Assembly: GCF_023101685.1 (NCBI RefSeq)
Contig: NZ_CP082164.1
Span: 7,750,001 to 7,814,000 of the forward strand
DNA length: 64,000 bases
From: Bradyrhizobium sp. 186
GTDB taxonomy: Bacteria > Pseudomonadota > Alphaproteobacteria > Rhizobiales > Xanthobacteraceae
Direction of reading: 5' to 3'
Below are positions 16,558 through 26,390 of the stretch, one piece after another. How positions within the stretch are numbered: the first letter of the stretch is position 1; every line of letters begins with the position of its first letter. The position numbers were made by a program, and so were the translations under genes. The notes under the pieces were generated by a model. It was given only the letters and a program-made list of their open reading frames with translations. It ran no database searches and had not been told where the DNA came from.

Positions 16558-18066
16558 CTACGTCCCCTTCGGCCGCACGATGGCCCAGCCGATGCGCAGC
16601 AGTTGCTGGCGGCCGGTCACCAGCCATTCGAAGGCGCGCGGCACTTCCGGCACGATGCCGGGAAAGCGCTTGAGGATTTCGGGCGGCGGGGTGCCGGCGG
16701 TATCGGAGGCGCGCCAGACCACGACGCCACCGGTCTCGCTGAATCCGGCGGGCGTCATCCACGGCGTGCGCGCCGGCTCGGCATCGATGAAGAGGTGCGG
16801 CCGGCCGGAGTGCAGCGTGATCAGGCTCGCAAGCTGGGTCTCGCCGGCGACCGCGCGCAGGCGATGGTTGGTACGGCGGGCAAAGCTCTCGTCGAAGAAG
16901 TCCGAGATCCCGCGCGCCGGCATCGAGGTCGCGATTTCGCCGGTGCCCGTCCAGGGCAGCAGCAGGGTTGCCAGCACGACGCCGGCCGCCGGCGCCACGA
17001 CGGCGGCGGCCCACACCATCCGTAGCATCCGCGCGCGGCGCATCGCGATGAGATCGCCGGCCGCCACGACCACGGCAAGCCCGGACATCACCAGCACGGC
17101 GCCGGCACCGCCGACGACGCCGTCGAGCCCGAACAAGCCGGAGATCAGGATCGCGCCGAGCACTGGAGCGAGCGCGAAGAAATAGACGAAGTTGCGCGCG
17201 AGCGGCTCGACCGGCGGCCGGTAGATGATCGGCGCCTCCTCGGTCTTGCCGGCAAACCAGCCGGTGTTGAGAAAGGTCAGCGCCGGCATCGCCGCCGCGC
17301 CGAGCACGAGCCCTCCGAGCAACCAGGCCGCGTTCAGGGCGCGCGCATTCAGCTCGGCGACTTGCGGCAGGGCCGGCAGGACAAGCGTCTCGGCACGCAT
17401 CAGCCAGACGGCATAGGGCAGCGCCAGCACGGCGACGACCACCAGCGCATACAGCGGATCGAATGCGCGCAACGTGCGGCGACCGCCTTCGGTCGCAACC
17501 GCGAAGACGACGAGGAGCGAGAGGAGAAAGATCGCCGCGGGCGTGGTCAGCAGCAGCAAGCCGGCCTCGATCGACCAGGCGAACCAGGCATTGCCGCGGC
17601 GCTCTCCGATGATCTGCCAGGAATGCAAGAGAAGCAGCGCCCACAGCGGCCGCGCTAGCACCAGGGGACCGAAGTCGAGCGCGGGCGAGGAGAAGGCCAG
17701 CGCCGTCATGGTGAGCAGCACGGCGAGCACCGCCTGCTGGGTGCCGACCACGGCGCGGGCCAGATGATAGAGCGTGATGAAGGTCGCGATCTCGCAGAGC
17801 TCGGCCAGCACGTAGACGCCGAACATGTGGCCGCCGGCGGCGCGATAGGCGATGTCGGCGAGCCAGACCGGCAGGGGCGGGCCGAGATCGGTCCCGACCT
17901 GGTATTCGCGGCCGAAGGCGAGGAGTGTCGCAAGGCTGCCGGGCGGACTGCGGTAGAACACCAGCGCCACGAACAGCCACATCGCGGCCTGCAACAGCAC
18001 GGCGATCCACACGATCAGCCGCGGCCGTGCGCGAATGAGCTCGATGACCAGGGAGGTAAACCGCAT
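16558..18066 (-). CDS. Polytopic membrane protein, glycosyltransferase-39-like
   Basis: This protein of about 502 aa has roughly ten hydrophobic helices in its first 380 residues and a soluble C-terminal domain. The pattern GREYQVGTDLGPPLPVWLADIA resembles the first luminal loop of GT-C enzymes such as ArnT/PMT-type transferases, which use polyprenyl-phosphate sugars. No classical acidic Asp-Glu pair is obvious in that loop, so activity is uncertain. The ATG at 18066 (MRFTSLVIELIRARPRL) is my start; a TTG at 18090 is possible. It has no operon partner. Confidence 0.65.
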   Translation of the reverse strand: MRFTSLVIELIRARPRLIVWIAVLLQAAMWLFVALVFYRSPPGSLATLLAFGREYQVGTDLGPPLPVWLADIAYRAAGGHMFGVYVLAELCEIATFITLYHLARAVVGTQQAVLAVLLTMTALAFSSPALDFGPLVLARPLWALLLLHSWQIIGERRGNAWFAWSIEAGLLLLTTPAAIFLLSLLVVFAVATEGGRRTLRAFDPLYALVVVAVLALPYAVWLMRAETLVLPALPQVAELNARALNAAWLLGGLVLGAAAMPALTFLNTGWFAGKTEEAPIIYRPPVEPLARNFVYFFALAPVLGAILISGLFGLDGVVGGAGAVLVMSGLAVVVAAGDLIAMRRARMLRMVWAAAVVAPAAGVVLATLLLPWTGTGEIATSMPARGISDFFDESFARRTNHRLRAVAGETQLASLITLHSGRPHLFIDAEPARTPWMTPAGFSETGGVVVWRASDTAGTPPPEILKRFPGIVPEVPRAFEWLVTGRQQLLRIGWAIVRPKGT

Positions 18067-18165
18067 GCAACGTCCGAAAGATGCAGCCAACCCGTCCAGC
18101 CGGCCCTATTCGCTCACGAGTGTTTTGATAGAGGGCGGCACGCGTCGTGGCAACGACAGTCTACT

Positions 18166-19044
18166 CTAGAGGCTCGCTGAAGCATCGATTTCGACGGCCG
18201 CTTCCACCTGCACTTCGACCTCGGTGACAGCAAACAGGTCTCGTGCCGGCTCGACCGTCCATGGCATGTGCTTGGCGCGGGCGGCGACGACGGGGGCGAA
18301 GAAGGTGCGGTGGTGGACGGTGGGGCCGAGGCGGTCGAGCGCGTCGAGATGGTCCGGGACGGCGTAGCCCTTGTGCTGCTCGAAGCCGTAGCCCGGGCAG
18401 TCCTGCGCCAGCGCGCACATCAGGCGGTCGCGCGTCACCTTTGCAATGATCGAGGCCGCGGCAATCGACAGGACGATGCCGTCGCCGCCGATCACGGCCT
18501 CGCAGTCGCAAGACGTGTCGAGCCGGTCGCGGCCGTCGACGAAGACATGCCGGGGGACTTCGGGCAGCGCCACCACCGCGCGCTTCAAGGCCCATAGCGA
18601 GGCGCGCAGAATATTGTCACGGTCGATCCGCGCGCGCGAGGCGACGACGACCGAGACCTGCGCGGTCGCGCAGATCTTGTCGAACAGTCTTTCGCGCTCT
18701 TCCGCCGTCAGCCGCTTGGAATCGTCGATGCCGCGAGGAATACGGTCGGGATCGAGAATCACGGCAGCCGCCACCACGGGGCCGGCGAGCGGCCCGCGAC
18801 CCGCCTCGTCGCAACCTGCGACTGGCCAGACGCCGCGCTTGATCAGCGCACGCTCGCGGCGGAAGCTCGGCGCAGCGACGGCGATAATGCCCCTCTTGGC
18901 AGCGCTCTTGCCGCTCTCAGTCTTGCCGGCTTCAGTCTTGCCGGCTTCGGCCTTGTCAGCCTCGGCATTACCAGCCGTGGCTTTCGCAGGCTCTTGAGGC
19001 GCGGCCTTCCTGGTCGGCTTGTTGGCGGACTTGTCCCGAATCAT
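18166..19044 (-). CDS. rnhB: Ribonuclease HII
   Basis: This endonuclease cleaves RNA in RNA/DNA hybrids and at single ribonucleotides in DNA. The catalytic core is clear: [20 protein letters not shown] (Asp-Glu), [10 protein letters not shown] and [11 protein letters not shown] long Lys/Ala/Glu-rich N-terminal tail of about 60 residues, with repeated (K)AEAGKTE-like units, precedes the domain and is probably disordered. The start is taken at the ATG encoding [12 protein letters not shown]; the open frame continues 12 codons upstream. The gene stands alone between divergent and same-strand neighbours. Confidence 0.93.
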   Translation of the reverse strand: MIRDKSANKPTRKAAPQEPAKATAGNAEADKAEAGKTEAGKTESGKSAAKRGIIAVAAPSFRRERALIKRGVWPVAGCDEAGRGPLAGPVVAAAVILDPDRIPRGIDDSKRLTAEERERLFDKICATAQVSVVVASRARIDRDNILRASLWALKRAVVALPEVPRHVFVDGRDRLDTSCDCEAVIGGDGIVLSIAAASIIAKVTRDRLMCALAQDCPGYGFEQHKGYAVPDHLDALDRLGPTVHHRTFFAPVVAARAKHMPWTVEPARDLFAVTEVEVQVEAAVEIDASASL

Positions 19045-19122
19045 GGCCGGGATCGTGCGCAAGCGGTCCCGGTTGCGCAACCGGGAACCCCGAACAATGC
19101 CCGTTATTCAAGTTATCGCCAC

Positions 19123-19578
19123 TTACTCCGCCAGATGCACCCGTCGGTCGTCGCCGACATCGATGCCGGGCGCGACGACGACCTCCCAGGGATGACCGTC
19201 GGGATCGGCAAAATAGCCGGAATAGCCGCCATAGTCAGTTTCGTGCGCAGCCTTCAGCAATGCCGCCCCTTTCTCGACGGCGAAGGCCAGCACTGCGTCG
19301 ACCTCCTCGCGCGTCCGGCAGTTCCAGGCGAGCGTGATGCCGCGGAAGCTCGATGGCCTCGGCTTGTCAGGCAAAGTCGCGTCGGCCGCGAGCTGATCCC
19401 AGGGAAACAGCGCGAGCACCGGACCGCCGGTGTCGAAGAACGCAACCGCCTCGCCGGTCGCCTTCAGCCTGCGGGCAAAGCCGAGCGCATCGTAGAAGGC
19501 GATGCTGGCGCGGATGTCACTTACACCCAGCGTGATCACAGTCAGCCGCGGCACCGGCGCCGGTAGTTCCTTACTCAC
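19123..19578 (-). CDS. VOC (glyoxalase/dioxygenase superfamily) protein
   Basis: This 151-aa protein has the vicinal-oxygen-chelate fold. The strand-helix start LTVITLGVSDIRASIAFYDALG and the end YFADPDGHPWEVVVAPG are typical. Members include glyoxalases, dioxygenases and resistance proteins; which one cannot be told. It starts 24 bp after the radical SAM gene ends, on the same strand, so it may share its transcript. Confidence 0.83.
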   Translation of the reverse strand: MSKELPAPVPRLTVITLGVSDIRASIAFYDALGFARRLKATGEAVAFFDTGGPVLALFPWDQLAADATLPDKPRPSSFRGITLAWNCRTREEVDAVLAFAVEKGAALLKAAHETDYGGYSGYFADPDGHPWEVVVAPGIDVGDDRRVHLAE

Positions 19579-19602
19579 GCTACGCCCCGTTCACTTTCGC
19601 CC

Positions 19603-20766
19603 TCAAAACAGGCTCAGCTGCTCGCCGTTCCGCTTCGGCCTGGCAAAGTGATCCGTCGTCAGCTTCGAGCGCCGCTTGTTGAGCCCGAGCCTGTCGCAGG
19701 CGATCTCGAAGCGGCGCCCGATGGTCCAGGCCATCGGGCCCGTGCCCTTCATCCGCTCGCCCCATTTCGCGTCGTAGTCGCGCCCGCCGCGCATGTCGCG
19801 GATCAGCGTGAAGACGTGGCGGTAGCGGTCCGGATAGTTCGCCATCAGCCATTCACGGAAGAGATCGCGCACCTCGAGCGGCAGCCGCAGCAGCACGTAG
19901 GACGCTTCCTTGACGCCGGCATGGGCAGCCGCATCCAGAATGCGCTCGATCTCGGAATCGTTCAGCGCCGGGATGACGGGCGCAACCATGACCGTGGTCG
20001 GAATGCCGGCGTCGGAGAGCTGCTTCAGCGCCTCCAGCCGCTTCGGCGGCGTCGACGCCCGCGGCTCCATGGTGCGCGCCAGCTTCGGATCGAGCGAGGT
20101 GACCGAGATCCCGACCTTGGCGAGGTTGCGCTTGGCCATCCGCGAGAGAATGTCGATATCGCGGGTCACCAGCGCCGACTTGGTGACGATGCCGACGGGA
20201 TGGCCGGCGCGCTCAAGCACCTCCAGAATGCCGCGCATGATTTTGCGCTCGCGCTCGATCGGCTGATAGGGATCGGTGTTGGTGCCGATCGCGATCATCC
20301 GCGGCTCGTAGCCGGGCGCGGCAAGCTCCTTCTCCAGCAGCGACGGCGCCTCGGGCTTTGCAAACAGTTTTGACTCGAAGTCGAGCCCCGGCGACAGGCC
20401 GAGATAGGCATGCGTCGGCCGCGCGAAGCAGTAGACGCAGCCGTGCTCGCAGCCCCGATAGGGATTGATCGAGCGGTCGAAGCCGATATCGGGCGACTCG
20501 TTGCGGGTGATCACCTTGCGCGAGGTGTCGACCCCGACGGTGGTCTTGAACGGCGGCAGCTCCTCCAGGCTCTGCCAGCCGTCGTCGAAGGCGACGCGCG
20601 CCTCGGCTTCAAAGCGGCCGCTGGCGTTGGACTGGGCGCCCCGCCCTCGCCTGCGCTCGCGGTCGATGGCGACCGCGAGTTCAGGGAAAGCGGAAGGCGC
20701 ACCCGCCGGCTCGGAGGGCGCCGTGACCGGCGGGTGCTTGAGCGCACGAGAGGATGCTCGACTCAT
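19603..20766 (-). CDS. PA0069-family radical SAM protein
   Basis: A radical SAM enzyme of 387 aa related to spore photoproduct lyase-like proteins. The cluster motif is GCEHGCVYCFARPTHAY (CxxxCxxC) near residue 108, after ITRNESPDIGFDRSINPYRG. MIAIGTNTDPYQPIER and SVTSLDPKLARTMEPR match the PA0069 group. The reaction of this group is not established. The N-terminal ~40 residues are low-complexity. A VOC protein gene follows closely. Confidence 0.86.
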   Translation of the reverse strand: MSRASSRALKHPPVTAPSEPAGAPSAFPELAVAIDRERRRGRGAQSNASGRFEAEARVAFDDGWQSLEELPPFKTTVGVDTSRKVITRNESPDIGFDRSINPYRGCEHGCVYCFARPTHAYLGLSPGLDFESKLFAKPEAPSLLEKELAAPGYEPRMIAIGTNTDPYQPIERERKIMRGILEVLERAGHPVGIVTKSALVTRDIDILSRMAKRNLAKVGISVTSLDPKLARTMEPRASTPPKRLEALKQLSDAGIPTTVMVAPVIPALNDSEIERILDAAAHAGVKEASYVLLRLPLEVRDLFREWLMANYPDRYRHVFTLIRDMRGGRDYDAKWGERMKGTGPMAWTIGRRFEIACDRLGLNKRRSKLTTDHFARPKRNGEQLSLF

Positions 20767-20820
20767 GAAGCCAAGATAGCACGCGAACGGAACAAATCAA
20801 GAACAAGAACGAAAAAGCGC

Positions 20821-20842
20821 AAAACAACCCCATGCACAGTAG
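20821..20842. repeat. 22-bp repeat shared with 61264-61285
   Basis: The sequence aaaacaaccccatgcacagt plus two further bases (ag) is identical at both places, both intergenic. From memory this string recurs in Bradyrhizobium genomes. Its role is unknown. Confidence 0.8.
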
Positions 20843-20977
20843 AGCTGCCCAAACTTCGGGCGCGCTCTTTTGACCTCGCGCAACGCCCGTGTCCGGCGAT
20901 CCCATTTGATGGCGCCGAAGGATCGATCGTCCCGGAACACGGTTGGTGACGATCGCTGGGTGAAGGTCAGCAGGAAC

Positions 20978-23392
20978 ATGACAAATCAACAACAATCCGC
21001 CGCCGCGGGCAGCGAACTCGATCTCCTCGATCGCTACTGGCGTGCCGCCAACTACCTCTCCGTCGGGCAAATCTATCTCTTAGACAATCCGCTGCTGCGC
21101 GAGCCCTTGCGGCCCGAGCACATCAAGCCGCGTCTGCTCGGCCATTGGGGCACGACGCCGGGGCTGAACTTCATCTATGCCCATCTCAACCGCGTCATCC
21201 GCACGCTGGACCTCGACATGATCTATGTCTGCGGTCCCGGCCATGGCGGCCCGGGCATGGTCGCAAACACCTATCTCGAAGGCAGCTACAGCGAGATCTA
21301 TCCCGATATCGGGCGCGACGCGGACGGATTGCACAAGCTGTTCCGGCAGTTCTCCTTCCCCGGCGGGATTCCAAGCCATGCCGCGCCGGAGACGCCGGGC
21401 TCGATCCACGAAGGCAGCGAGCTCGGCTACGCCCTGGTGCATGCCTATGGCGCGGCGTTGGACAATCCCGACCTGATCGTCGCCTGTGTGGTCGGCGACG
21501 GCGAGGCCGAGACCGGCCCGCTCGCGGCCTCCTGGCACTCGAACAAGTTTTTGAACCCGGCGCATGACGGCGCGGTGCTGCCGATCCTGCATCTCAACGG
21601 CTACAAGATCGCCAACCCGACCGTGCTCGGGCGGATGCGCGATGCGGAGATCCGCGATCTCTTCCGCGGGCTTGGCCACGAGCCGCTGTTCGTCGAGGGC
21701 GACGATCCCAAGCTGATGCACCGGACCATGGCGGATGCGCTCGACGTCGCGCTGGCCAGCATCCGCTCGATCCAGCAGCACGCCCGCGACGGCCGCAAGG
21801 CGGTCGAGCGGCCACGCTGGCCGATGATCGTGCTGCGCAGCCCCAAGGGTTGGACCGGCCCCAAGGAGGTAGACGGCCTCAAGGTCGAGGGATTTTGGCG
21901 CGCCCACCAGGTGCCCGTCTCCGGTTGCCGCGAGAATCCGGCGCATCTGAAAGTGCTCGAAGACTGGATGCACAGCTACGAGCCGGAAAAGCTGTTCGAT
22001 GCGAGCGGCGCGCTGGTCGGCGAGCTCCAGGCGCTAGCACCCACAGGCGAGCGCCGCATGGGCGCCAATCCGCATGCCAATGGCGGGCTGTTGAAGAAGG
22101 AGTTGAAGCTGCCGGACTTCCGCGGCTTCGCGGTCGAGGTGCCACAGCCCGGCGGTGTCGTGGGGGAAGCGACGCGCGAGCTTGGCAAATTCCTGCGCGA
22201 TGTCATTCGTCTCAACGCCGACGAGCGCAATTTCCGCATCATGGGTCCGGACGAGACCGCATCAAACCGGCTCGACGCGGTGTTCGAGGCGACTGAACGG
22301 GTGTGGATGGAGGCAACCGAACCTTACGACGTCCATCTCGCGCAGGACGGCCGCGTGATGGAGGTGCTGAGCGAGCATCTCTGCCAGGGCTGGCTCGAAG
22401 GCTATCTGCTCACCGGACGGCACGGCTTCTTCTCCTGCTACGAGGCCTTCATCCACATCGTGGATTCCATGTTCAACCAGCATGCCAAATGGCTGAAGGT
22501 CACGCGGCATCTGCCGTGGCGGCGCTCGATCGCCTCGCTCAACTATCTCCTGACCTCGCATGTCTGGCGCCAGGACCATAACGGCTTCAGCCATCAGGAT
22601 CCCGGCTTCGTCGATCTCGTCGCCAACAAGAAGGCCGACATCGTCCGCATCTATTTCCCGCCGGACGCCAACACACTGCTGTGGATCGCCGATCACTGCC
22701 TGCGCACCTATGACCGCATCAACGTGATCGTCGCCGGCAAGCAGCCGGCACCGCAATGGCTCTCGATGCAGGAAGCGGCCACCCATTGTGACGCCGGCAT
22801 CGGCATCTGGACCTGGGCCGGCACGGAAGACCCGAAGGGCGAGCCCGACGTGGTAATGGCCTGCGCCGGCGACGTGCCGACATTGGAGACACTTGCGGCC
22901 GTCGACTTGCTGCGCAAGGCGCTGCCCGACCTGAAGATCCGCGTCGTCAACGTCGTCGACCTGATGACGCTGCAACCGAAGGAGCAGCATCCGCATGGCC
23001 TCAGCGACCGCGACTTCGACAGCCTGTTCACGCGCGACAAGCCGGTGATCTTCGCCTATCACGGCTATCCCTATCTGATCCATCGGCTGACCTATAACCG
23101 CACCAACCATGCCGGCATGCATGTGCGCGGCTTTGCCGAGGAAGGCACCACGACGACACCGTTCGACATGGTCGTGCTCAACGAGCTCGACCGCTACCAT
23201 CTCGCGATCGAGGCGATCGAGCGCGTGCCTGGTCTCGCGACCAAGGCCGCGCATGTGAAGCAGCTATTCCGTGACAAGCTGATCGAGCATTCACACTATG
23301 TGCGCGAGCACGGTGAGGACATGCCCGAGATCCGCGACTGGGTCTGGCCCAACAGCGCGGGTGGCAAGACCCGGGCGGAAGCAGGCGACTGA
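20978..23392 (+). CDS. xfp: Phosphoketolase (xylulose-5-P/fructose-6-P)
   Basis: This thiamine-diphosphate enzyme (804 aa) splits xylulose 5-phosphate or fructose 6-phosphate with phosphate to give acetyl phosphate. Marks are [38 protein letters not shown], the TPP motif [29 protein letters not shown] and the C-terminal [15 protein letters not shown]. Length is normal. I start at the ATG at 20978 ([11 protein letters not shown]); the frame is open 36 codons further upstream without family sequence. The acetate kinase gene follows 9 bp later and would convert the product to acetate and ATP. Confidence 0.95.
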   Translation: MTNQQQSAAAGSELDLLDRYWRAANYLSVGQIYLLDNPLLREPLRPEHIKPRLLGHWGTTPGLNFIYAHLNRVIRTLDLDMIYVCGPGHGGPGMVANTYLEGSYSEIYPDIGRDADGLHKLFRQFSFPGGIPSHAAPETPGSIHEGSELGYALVHAYGAALDNPDLIVACVVGDGEAETGPLAASWHSNKFLNPAHDGAVLPILHLNGYKIANPTVLGRMRDAEIRDLFRGLGHEPLFVEGDDPKLMHRTMADALDVALASIRSIQQHARDGRKAVERPRWPMIVLRSPKGWTGPKEVDGLKVEGFWRAHQVPVSGCRENPAHLKVLEDWMHSYEPEKLFDASGALVGELQALAPTGERRMGANPHANGGLLKKELKLPDFRGFAVEVPQPGGVVGEATRELGKFLRDVIRLNADERNFRIMGPDETASNRLDAVFEATERVWMEATEPYDVHLAQDGRVMEVLSEHLCQGWLEGYLLTGRHGFFSCYEAFIHIVDSMFNQHAKWLKVTRHLPWRRSIASLNYLLTSHVWRQDHNGFSHQDPGFVDLVANKKADIVRIYFPPDANTLLWIADHCLRTYDRINVIVAGKQPAPQWLSMQEAATHCDAGIGIWTWAGTEDPKGEPDVVMACAGDVPTLETLAAVDLLRKALPDLKIRVVNVVDLMTLQPKEQHPHGLSDRDFDSLFTRDKPVIFAYHGYPYLIHRLTYNRTNHAGMHVRGFAEEGTTTTPFDMVVLNELDRYHLAIEAIERVPGLATKAAHVKQLFRDKLIEHSHYVREHGEDMPEIRDWVWPNSAGGKTRAEAGD

Positions 23393-23401
23393 AGCCAAGC
23401 A

Positions 23402-24586
23402 ATGTCAGATACGGTTCTCGTCCTCAACTCCGGATCGTCGAGCATCAAGTTCGGCCTGTTCGGGCTGTCAGCGGTCGACCCCGCTCTGCTCTGCAAGGGC
23501 CTGCTCGACGAGCACGAGGCGAGGCCGCGGCTCGTCGTGAAGAATCCGGCAGGCGAGACTCTGTTCGAAAAGCAACAGACGGGATCGGATACCGACAGCA
23601 GTCATCTGTTCGCCGACGTGCTCACCTTCATCGAGAAACATTTCGGCCAGCACCGCTTGCGCGCCGTAGGCCACCGCATCGTTCATGGCGGCTCGGACCA
23701 CTCCGGCCCGGTCGAGCTGACGGATGATGTCTACGCGGGGCTGGAGGCGCTGACACCGCTTGCGCCGCTGCACCAGCCGCGTTGTCTCGAGCCGGTCCGC
23801 ACCATCAACGCGATCCGGCCCGACCTGACGCAGATCGCCTGTTTCGATACCGCCTTTCACCACGGCCTGACGCCGCCAGCGAGCCGCTTCGCCATCCCAA
23901 CGCGCTATGAGCAGCGGGGCATCCGACGCTACGGCTTTCACGGCCTCTCCTTCGAGTACGTCGCGGGCCGTCTCGCCGAGATCGCACCCGAGCTTGTCAC
24001 GAACCGTACCGTCATCGCGCATCTCGGCAATGGCGCGAGCCTGTGCGCGCTGCGCAACAGCCGCAGCGTGGACACCACGATGGGGCTCACCCCGCTCGAC
24101 GGGCTGGTGATGGGCACGCGCTGCGGCTCGATCGATCCCGGTGTCCTGCTCTATCTGCAACAGCACGAGAAGATGTCCGTCGAGGCCGTCGAGCACCTGC
24201 TCTATCAGGAGTCAGGCCTGCTCGGTGTCTCCGGCATCTCTTCGGACATGCGCGAGCTGCTTGCGAGCGGCGAGGCCGCGGCGCGGGAGGCCGTCGACCT
24301 CTTCACCTTCCGTGCGGCGCAGCAGGTCGCGGTGATGGCAAACACGCTGGGCGGATTGGATTGCCTGGTGTTCACCGGCGGCATCGGCGAACACAGCAAG
24401 GAAGTCCGGGCAGGGATCGGCGAACGTCTCGCCTGGCTTGGCGTGCACATCGATGCCGTTGCGAACGATGACACGCGCGAGCGCATCGGCAACAGCGACA
24501 GTGCCGTCGACATCTTCGTCATTCCGACCGATGAAGAGCTGACGATCGCGCGGCATTGCGCGGCGGTGCTGCGAAGGCCTCAGTGA
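23402..24586 (+). CDS. ackA: Acetate kinase
   Basis: This cytoplasmic kinase (394 aa) interconverts acetyl phosphate plus ADP with acetate plus ATP. Family motifs are VLVLNSGSSSIKFGLF at the start, RYGFHGLSFEYVA, IAHLGNGASLCA, MGTRCGSIDPGV and VFTGGIGEHSKEVR. It is the second gene of a phosphoketolase operon, a common pairing that lets sugar phosphates yield ATP without pyruvate. Its last 7 bp overlap the end of the convergent RMD1-family gene. Confidence 0.95.
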   Translation: MSDTVLVLNSGSSSIKFGLFGLSAVDPALLCKGLLDEHEARPRLVVKNPAGETLFEKQQTGSDTDSSHLFADVLTFIEKHFGQHRLRAVGHRIVHGGSDHSGPVELTDDVYAGLEALTPLAPLHQPRCLEPVRTINAIRPDLTQIACFDTAFHHGLTPPASRFAIPTRYEQRGIRRYGFHGLSFEYVAGRLAEIAPELVTNRTVIAHLGNGASLCALRNSRSVDTTMGLTPLDGLVMGTRCGSIDPGVLLYLQQHEKMSVEAVEHLLYQESGLLGVSGISSDMRELLASGEAAAREAVDLFTFRAAQQVAVMANTLGGLDCLVFTGGIGEHSKEVRAGIGERLAWLGVHIDAVANDDTRERIGNSDSAVDIFVIPTDEELTIARHCAAVLRRPQ

Positions 24587-25455
24587 GTGCCTGACAGGAT
24601 CTGGACGCAGCCGATCACGACCTCGATCACGATCAGCACGACCACGGCCACTTCAAGGCGCAGCGAGCGCTGGGTGTCGATGATGTCGGTCAGCGCGTTC
24701 GCCGTCGCCGACACGGCGGTGAGCTTGCGCTCGAGCGTGTCGAGACGCTCCTTCAATTCATACTCGTCTTCGAGACGCGCATAGAGCCGGTCGAGCTCCG
24801 GCTTCTCCCAGAGCACGTCGGGTTTCTCGGCAACGGCAACGCGACCGGCCACGCGTTGCTGGACAAGCAGCGCATTGCCGATCAGTCGCAAAATGCCGTT
24901 GCGCCGGCGCGGGGTGCGGCCGCGTTCGGCGAGCTCCCGCGCGAACGGCTCGATGACGTCGAAGACCGCGGCGACACGTCGCTCGTCGCGAGCCAGCGAC
25001 GTGCTCTTGGCGAGCGCGTCCGCAACCAGTAGCAGCCGGTCGTCGGAGAATTTTGCCAGGCAGATCGGCCCGCCCGGCTGGATCGCCTCGGCGCTTTCGT
25101 CGTGGCAGAGCTGCGCCTGCGCGGTCTCTTCCTCGTAGGGGCTGAACTCGCCGATCACCCGCGGCTTCAGGTTGTCGATGAGGACCTTCTCCTCCGACGG
25201 CAGCAGTCCGATCAGCACCACGACGCCGTAGCGAAAGATCACGGCAAGACCGGCATGGACGCGGAAGGCGGCCGGCGTCGACGAGACGATCGCGCCGATC
25301 TCGAGGCCGGAGGCATTGATGCGGTCACCCAGCATCAAGGCGCGTATCCGCAAGGTCGGCGCGGCGTCCTGTTTCGGCGACGTTGGCGTCGTGCCAACGG
25401 AAAGTTGATCGGCGTTCACACGAATATCCTGTTTGATAGGGCCTCTGTCCGTCAT
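24580..25455 (-). CDS. RMD1/DUF155-family protein with C-terminal membrane anchor
   Basis: This protein of about 291 aa belongs to the Rmd1/Sif3 (DUF155) family, known in fungi and mitochondria (RMND1) but of unclear function in bacteria. The core reads FRYGVVVLIGLLPSEEK, then the acidic EFSPYEEE, followed by ADALAKSTSLARDERRV and PDVLWEKPELDRLYARLEDEYEL. The end is a single membrane helix (VAVVVLIVIEVVIGCVQIL), as in eukaryotic members. The ATG at 25455 is chosen; the upstream open frame is not family-like. Confidence 0.82.
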   Translation of the reverse strand: MTDRGPIKQDIRVNADQLSVGTTPTSPKQDAAPTLRIRALMLGDRINASGLEIGAIVSSTPAAFRVHAGLAVIFRYGVVVLIGLLPSEEKVLIDNLKPRVIGEFSPYEEETAQAQLCHDESAEAIQPGGPICLAKFSDDRLLLVADALAKSTSLARDERRVAAVFDVIEPFARELAERGRTPRRRNGILRLIGNALLVQQRVAGRVAVAEKPDVLWEKPELDRLYARLEDEYELKERLDTLERKLTAVSATANALTDIIDTQRSLRLEVAVVVLIVIEVVIGCVQILSGTH

Positions 25456-25753
25456 TGCAGGTTTTTCCTGTCCAGGCCGCCGATCGAGACGTCGATGCTT
25501 GCGATCGTGTAACCGGCCGATGCTCGACAATCGCGGCGGCGATATCCGGTTTCCTACGGGCTTTTGCGCGGGCGCGGAAACATTCGGCAACATGGCCACC
25601 CCGCACGCGACACATTTGGCTGTGATGGCTCGGTGGTTTACCATCGTACGCTGAACCGCCGCCGAAAAGTTTGCGCTCGGCAGCGCCGCGTGTTTATGAC
25701 AACATCATAATTTGCTACGCTTCTCCCGAAATTGAGACCCTGAAGCCTCAATC
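25456..25753. other. Divergent intergenic region
   Basis: About 300 bp between the RMD1-family and GT2-like start codons. AT-rich stretches near 25695-25720 may hold promoters for the rightward gene. No gene, repeat or clear binding site was recognised. Confidence 0.4.
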
Positions 25754-26329
25754 ATGCTGAGCGTCATCATACCGACCGAAGGCGTCGAGCAGACGGCGGT
25801 CGCAACTCTGGCCGCGCTGGTGCCCGGCGCCGCTGCGGGGATCATCCGGGAAGTTCTCCTGGTCGATGGCACCCGCAACGGCGTCATGGAGCGCGTTGCC
25901 GACGTCGCAGGCTGCCGCTTCATCGGCTTCGACGGATCGTCGCAAGGCGCCGCGCTCGCCGCCGGCGCGCTCCAGGCCCGCTCGTCCTGGCTGATGTTCC
26001 TCCCCGCGGGTGCCGTGCTCGAAACCGGCTGGATCGAGGAGACCACCCAGTTCATCCAGAGTGTTTCGGCCAGCGGCCGGGATCGCGCGGCCGTGTTCCG
26101 CTATGCGCGCTCGCCTTATGCCGAGACCGGATGGCGCCACGTTCTCCGCGCCGTGGCGCGCAAGCTCATCGGCCCGCTCGGCGATCAGGGACTTTTGATC
26201 GCGCGTGATCATTATGACCGGATCGGCGGCTACCCGCCCCAGGCCCGCCGTTCCGAGGCGCGCCTGCTGCGGCGGCTCGGCCGCTCCTCCCGGACCATGC
26301 TGCGCAGCCGGATTGTCATGGTGGGGTGA
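25754..26329 (+). CDS. GT2-like glycosyltransferase-fold protein, short
   Basis: At 191 aa it is shorter than normal GT-A enzymes. The opening MLSVIIPTEG, EVLLVDGTRNG and the block GSSQGAALAAGALQARSSWL resemble family 2 glycosyltransferases, followed by AGAVLETGWIEE in place of the usual DxD region. The canonical DxD is not obvious, so catalysis is doubtful. Similar short proteins are annotated as glycosyltransferases or hypothetical in Rhizobiales, from memory. No operon partner. Confidence 0.65.
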   Translation: MLSVIIPTEGVEQTAVATLAALVPGAAAGIIREVLLVDGTRNGVMERVADVAGCRFIGFDGSSQGAALAAGALQARSSWLMFLPAGAVLETGWIEETTQFIQSVSASGRDRAAVFRYARSPYAETGWRHVLRAVARKLIGPLGDQGLLIARDHYDRIGGYPPQARRSEARLLRRLGRSSRTMLRSRIVMVG

Positions 26330-26337
26330 GCCACCTG

Positions 26338-26379
26338 ATACTTGCCAAAGTCAAATAACTCATTGACAATGGCAAGTAT
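26338..26379. promoter_or_regulatory. Long interrupted dyad upstream of the MarR-GNAT gene
   Basis: Perfect 10-bp arms atacttgcca (26338-26347) and tggcaagtat (26370-26379) flank inner arms gtcaa and ttgac. The dyad ends 11 bases before the ATG. It is a good candidate operator for the MarR-type protein it precedes. It resembles the HxlR-gene dyad in the shared ACTTGC half-site. Confidence 0.5.
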
Positions 26380-26390
26380 TGAGGTGTCCC

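Noticed and set aside
16448..18070. 540-codon minus-strand frame rich in Arg and Ala
   Set aside because: It overlaps the membrane glycosyltransferase-like gene on the same strand in another frame. The latter has coherent membrane helices; this one does not.
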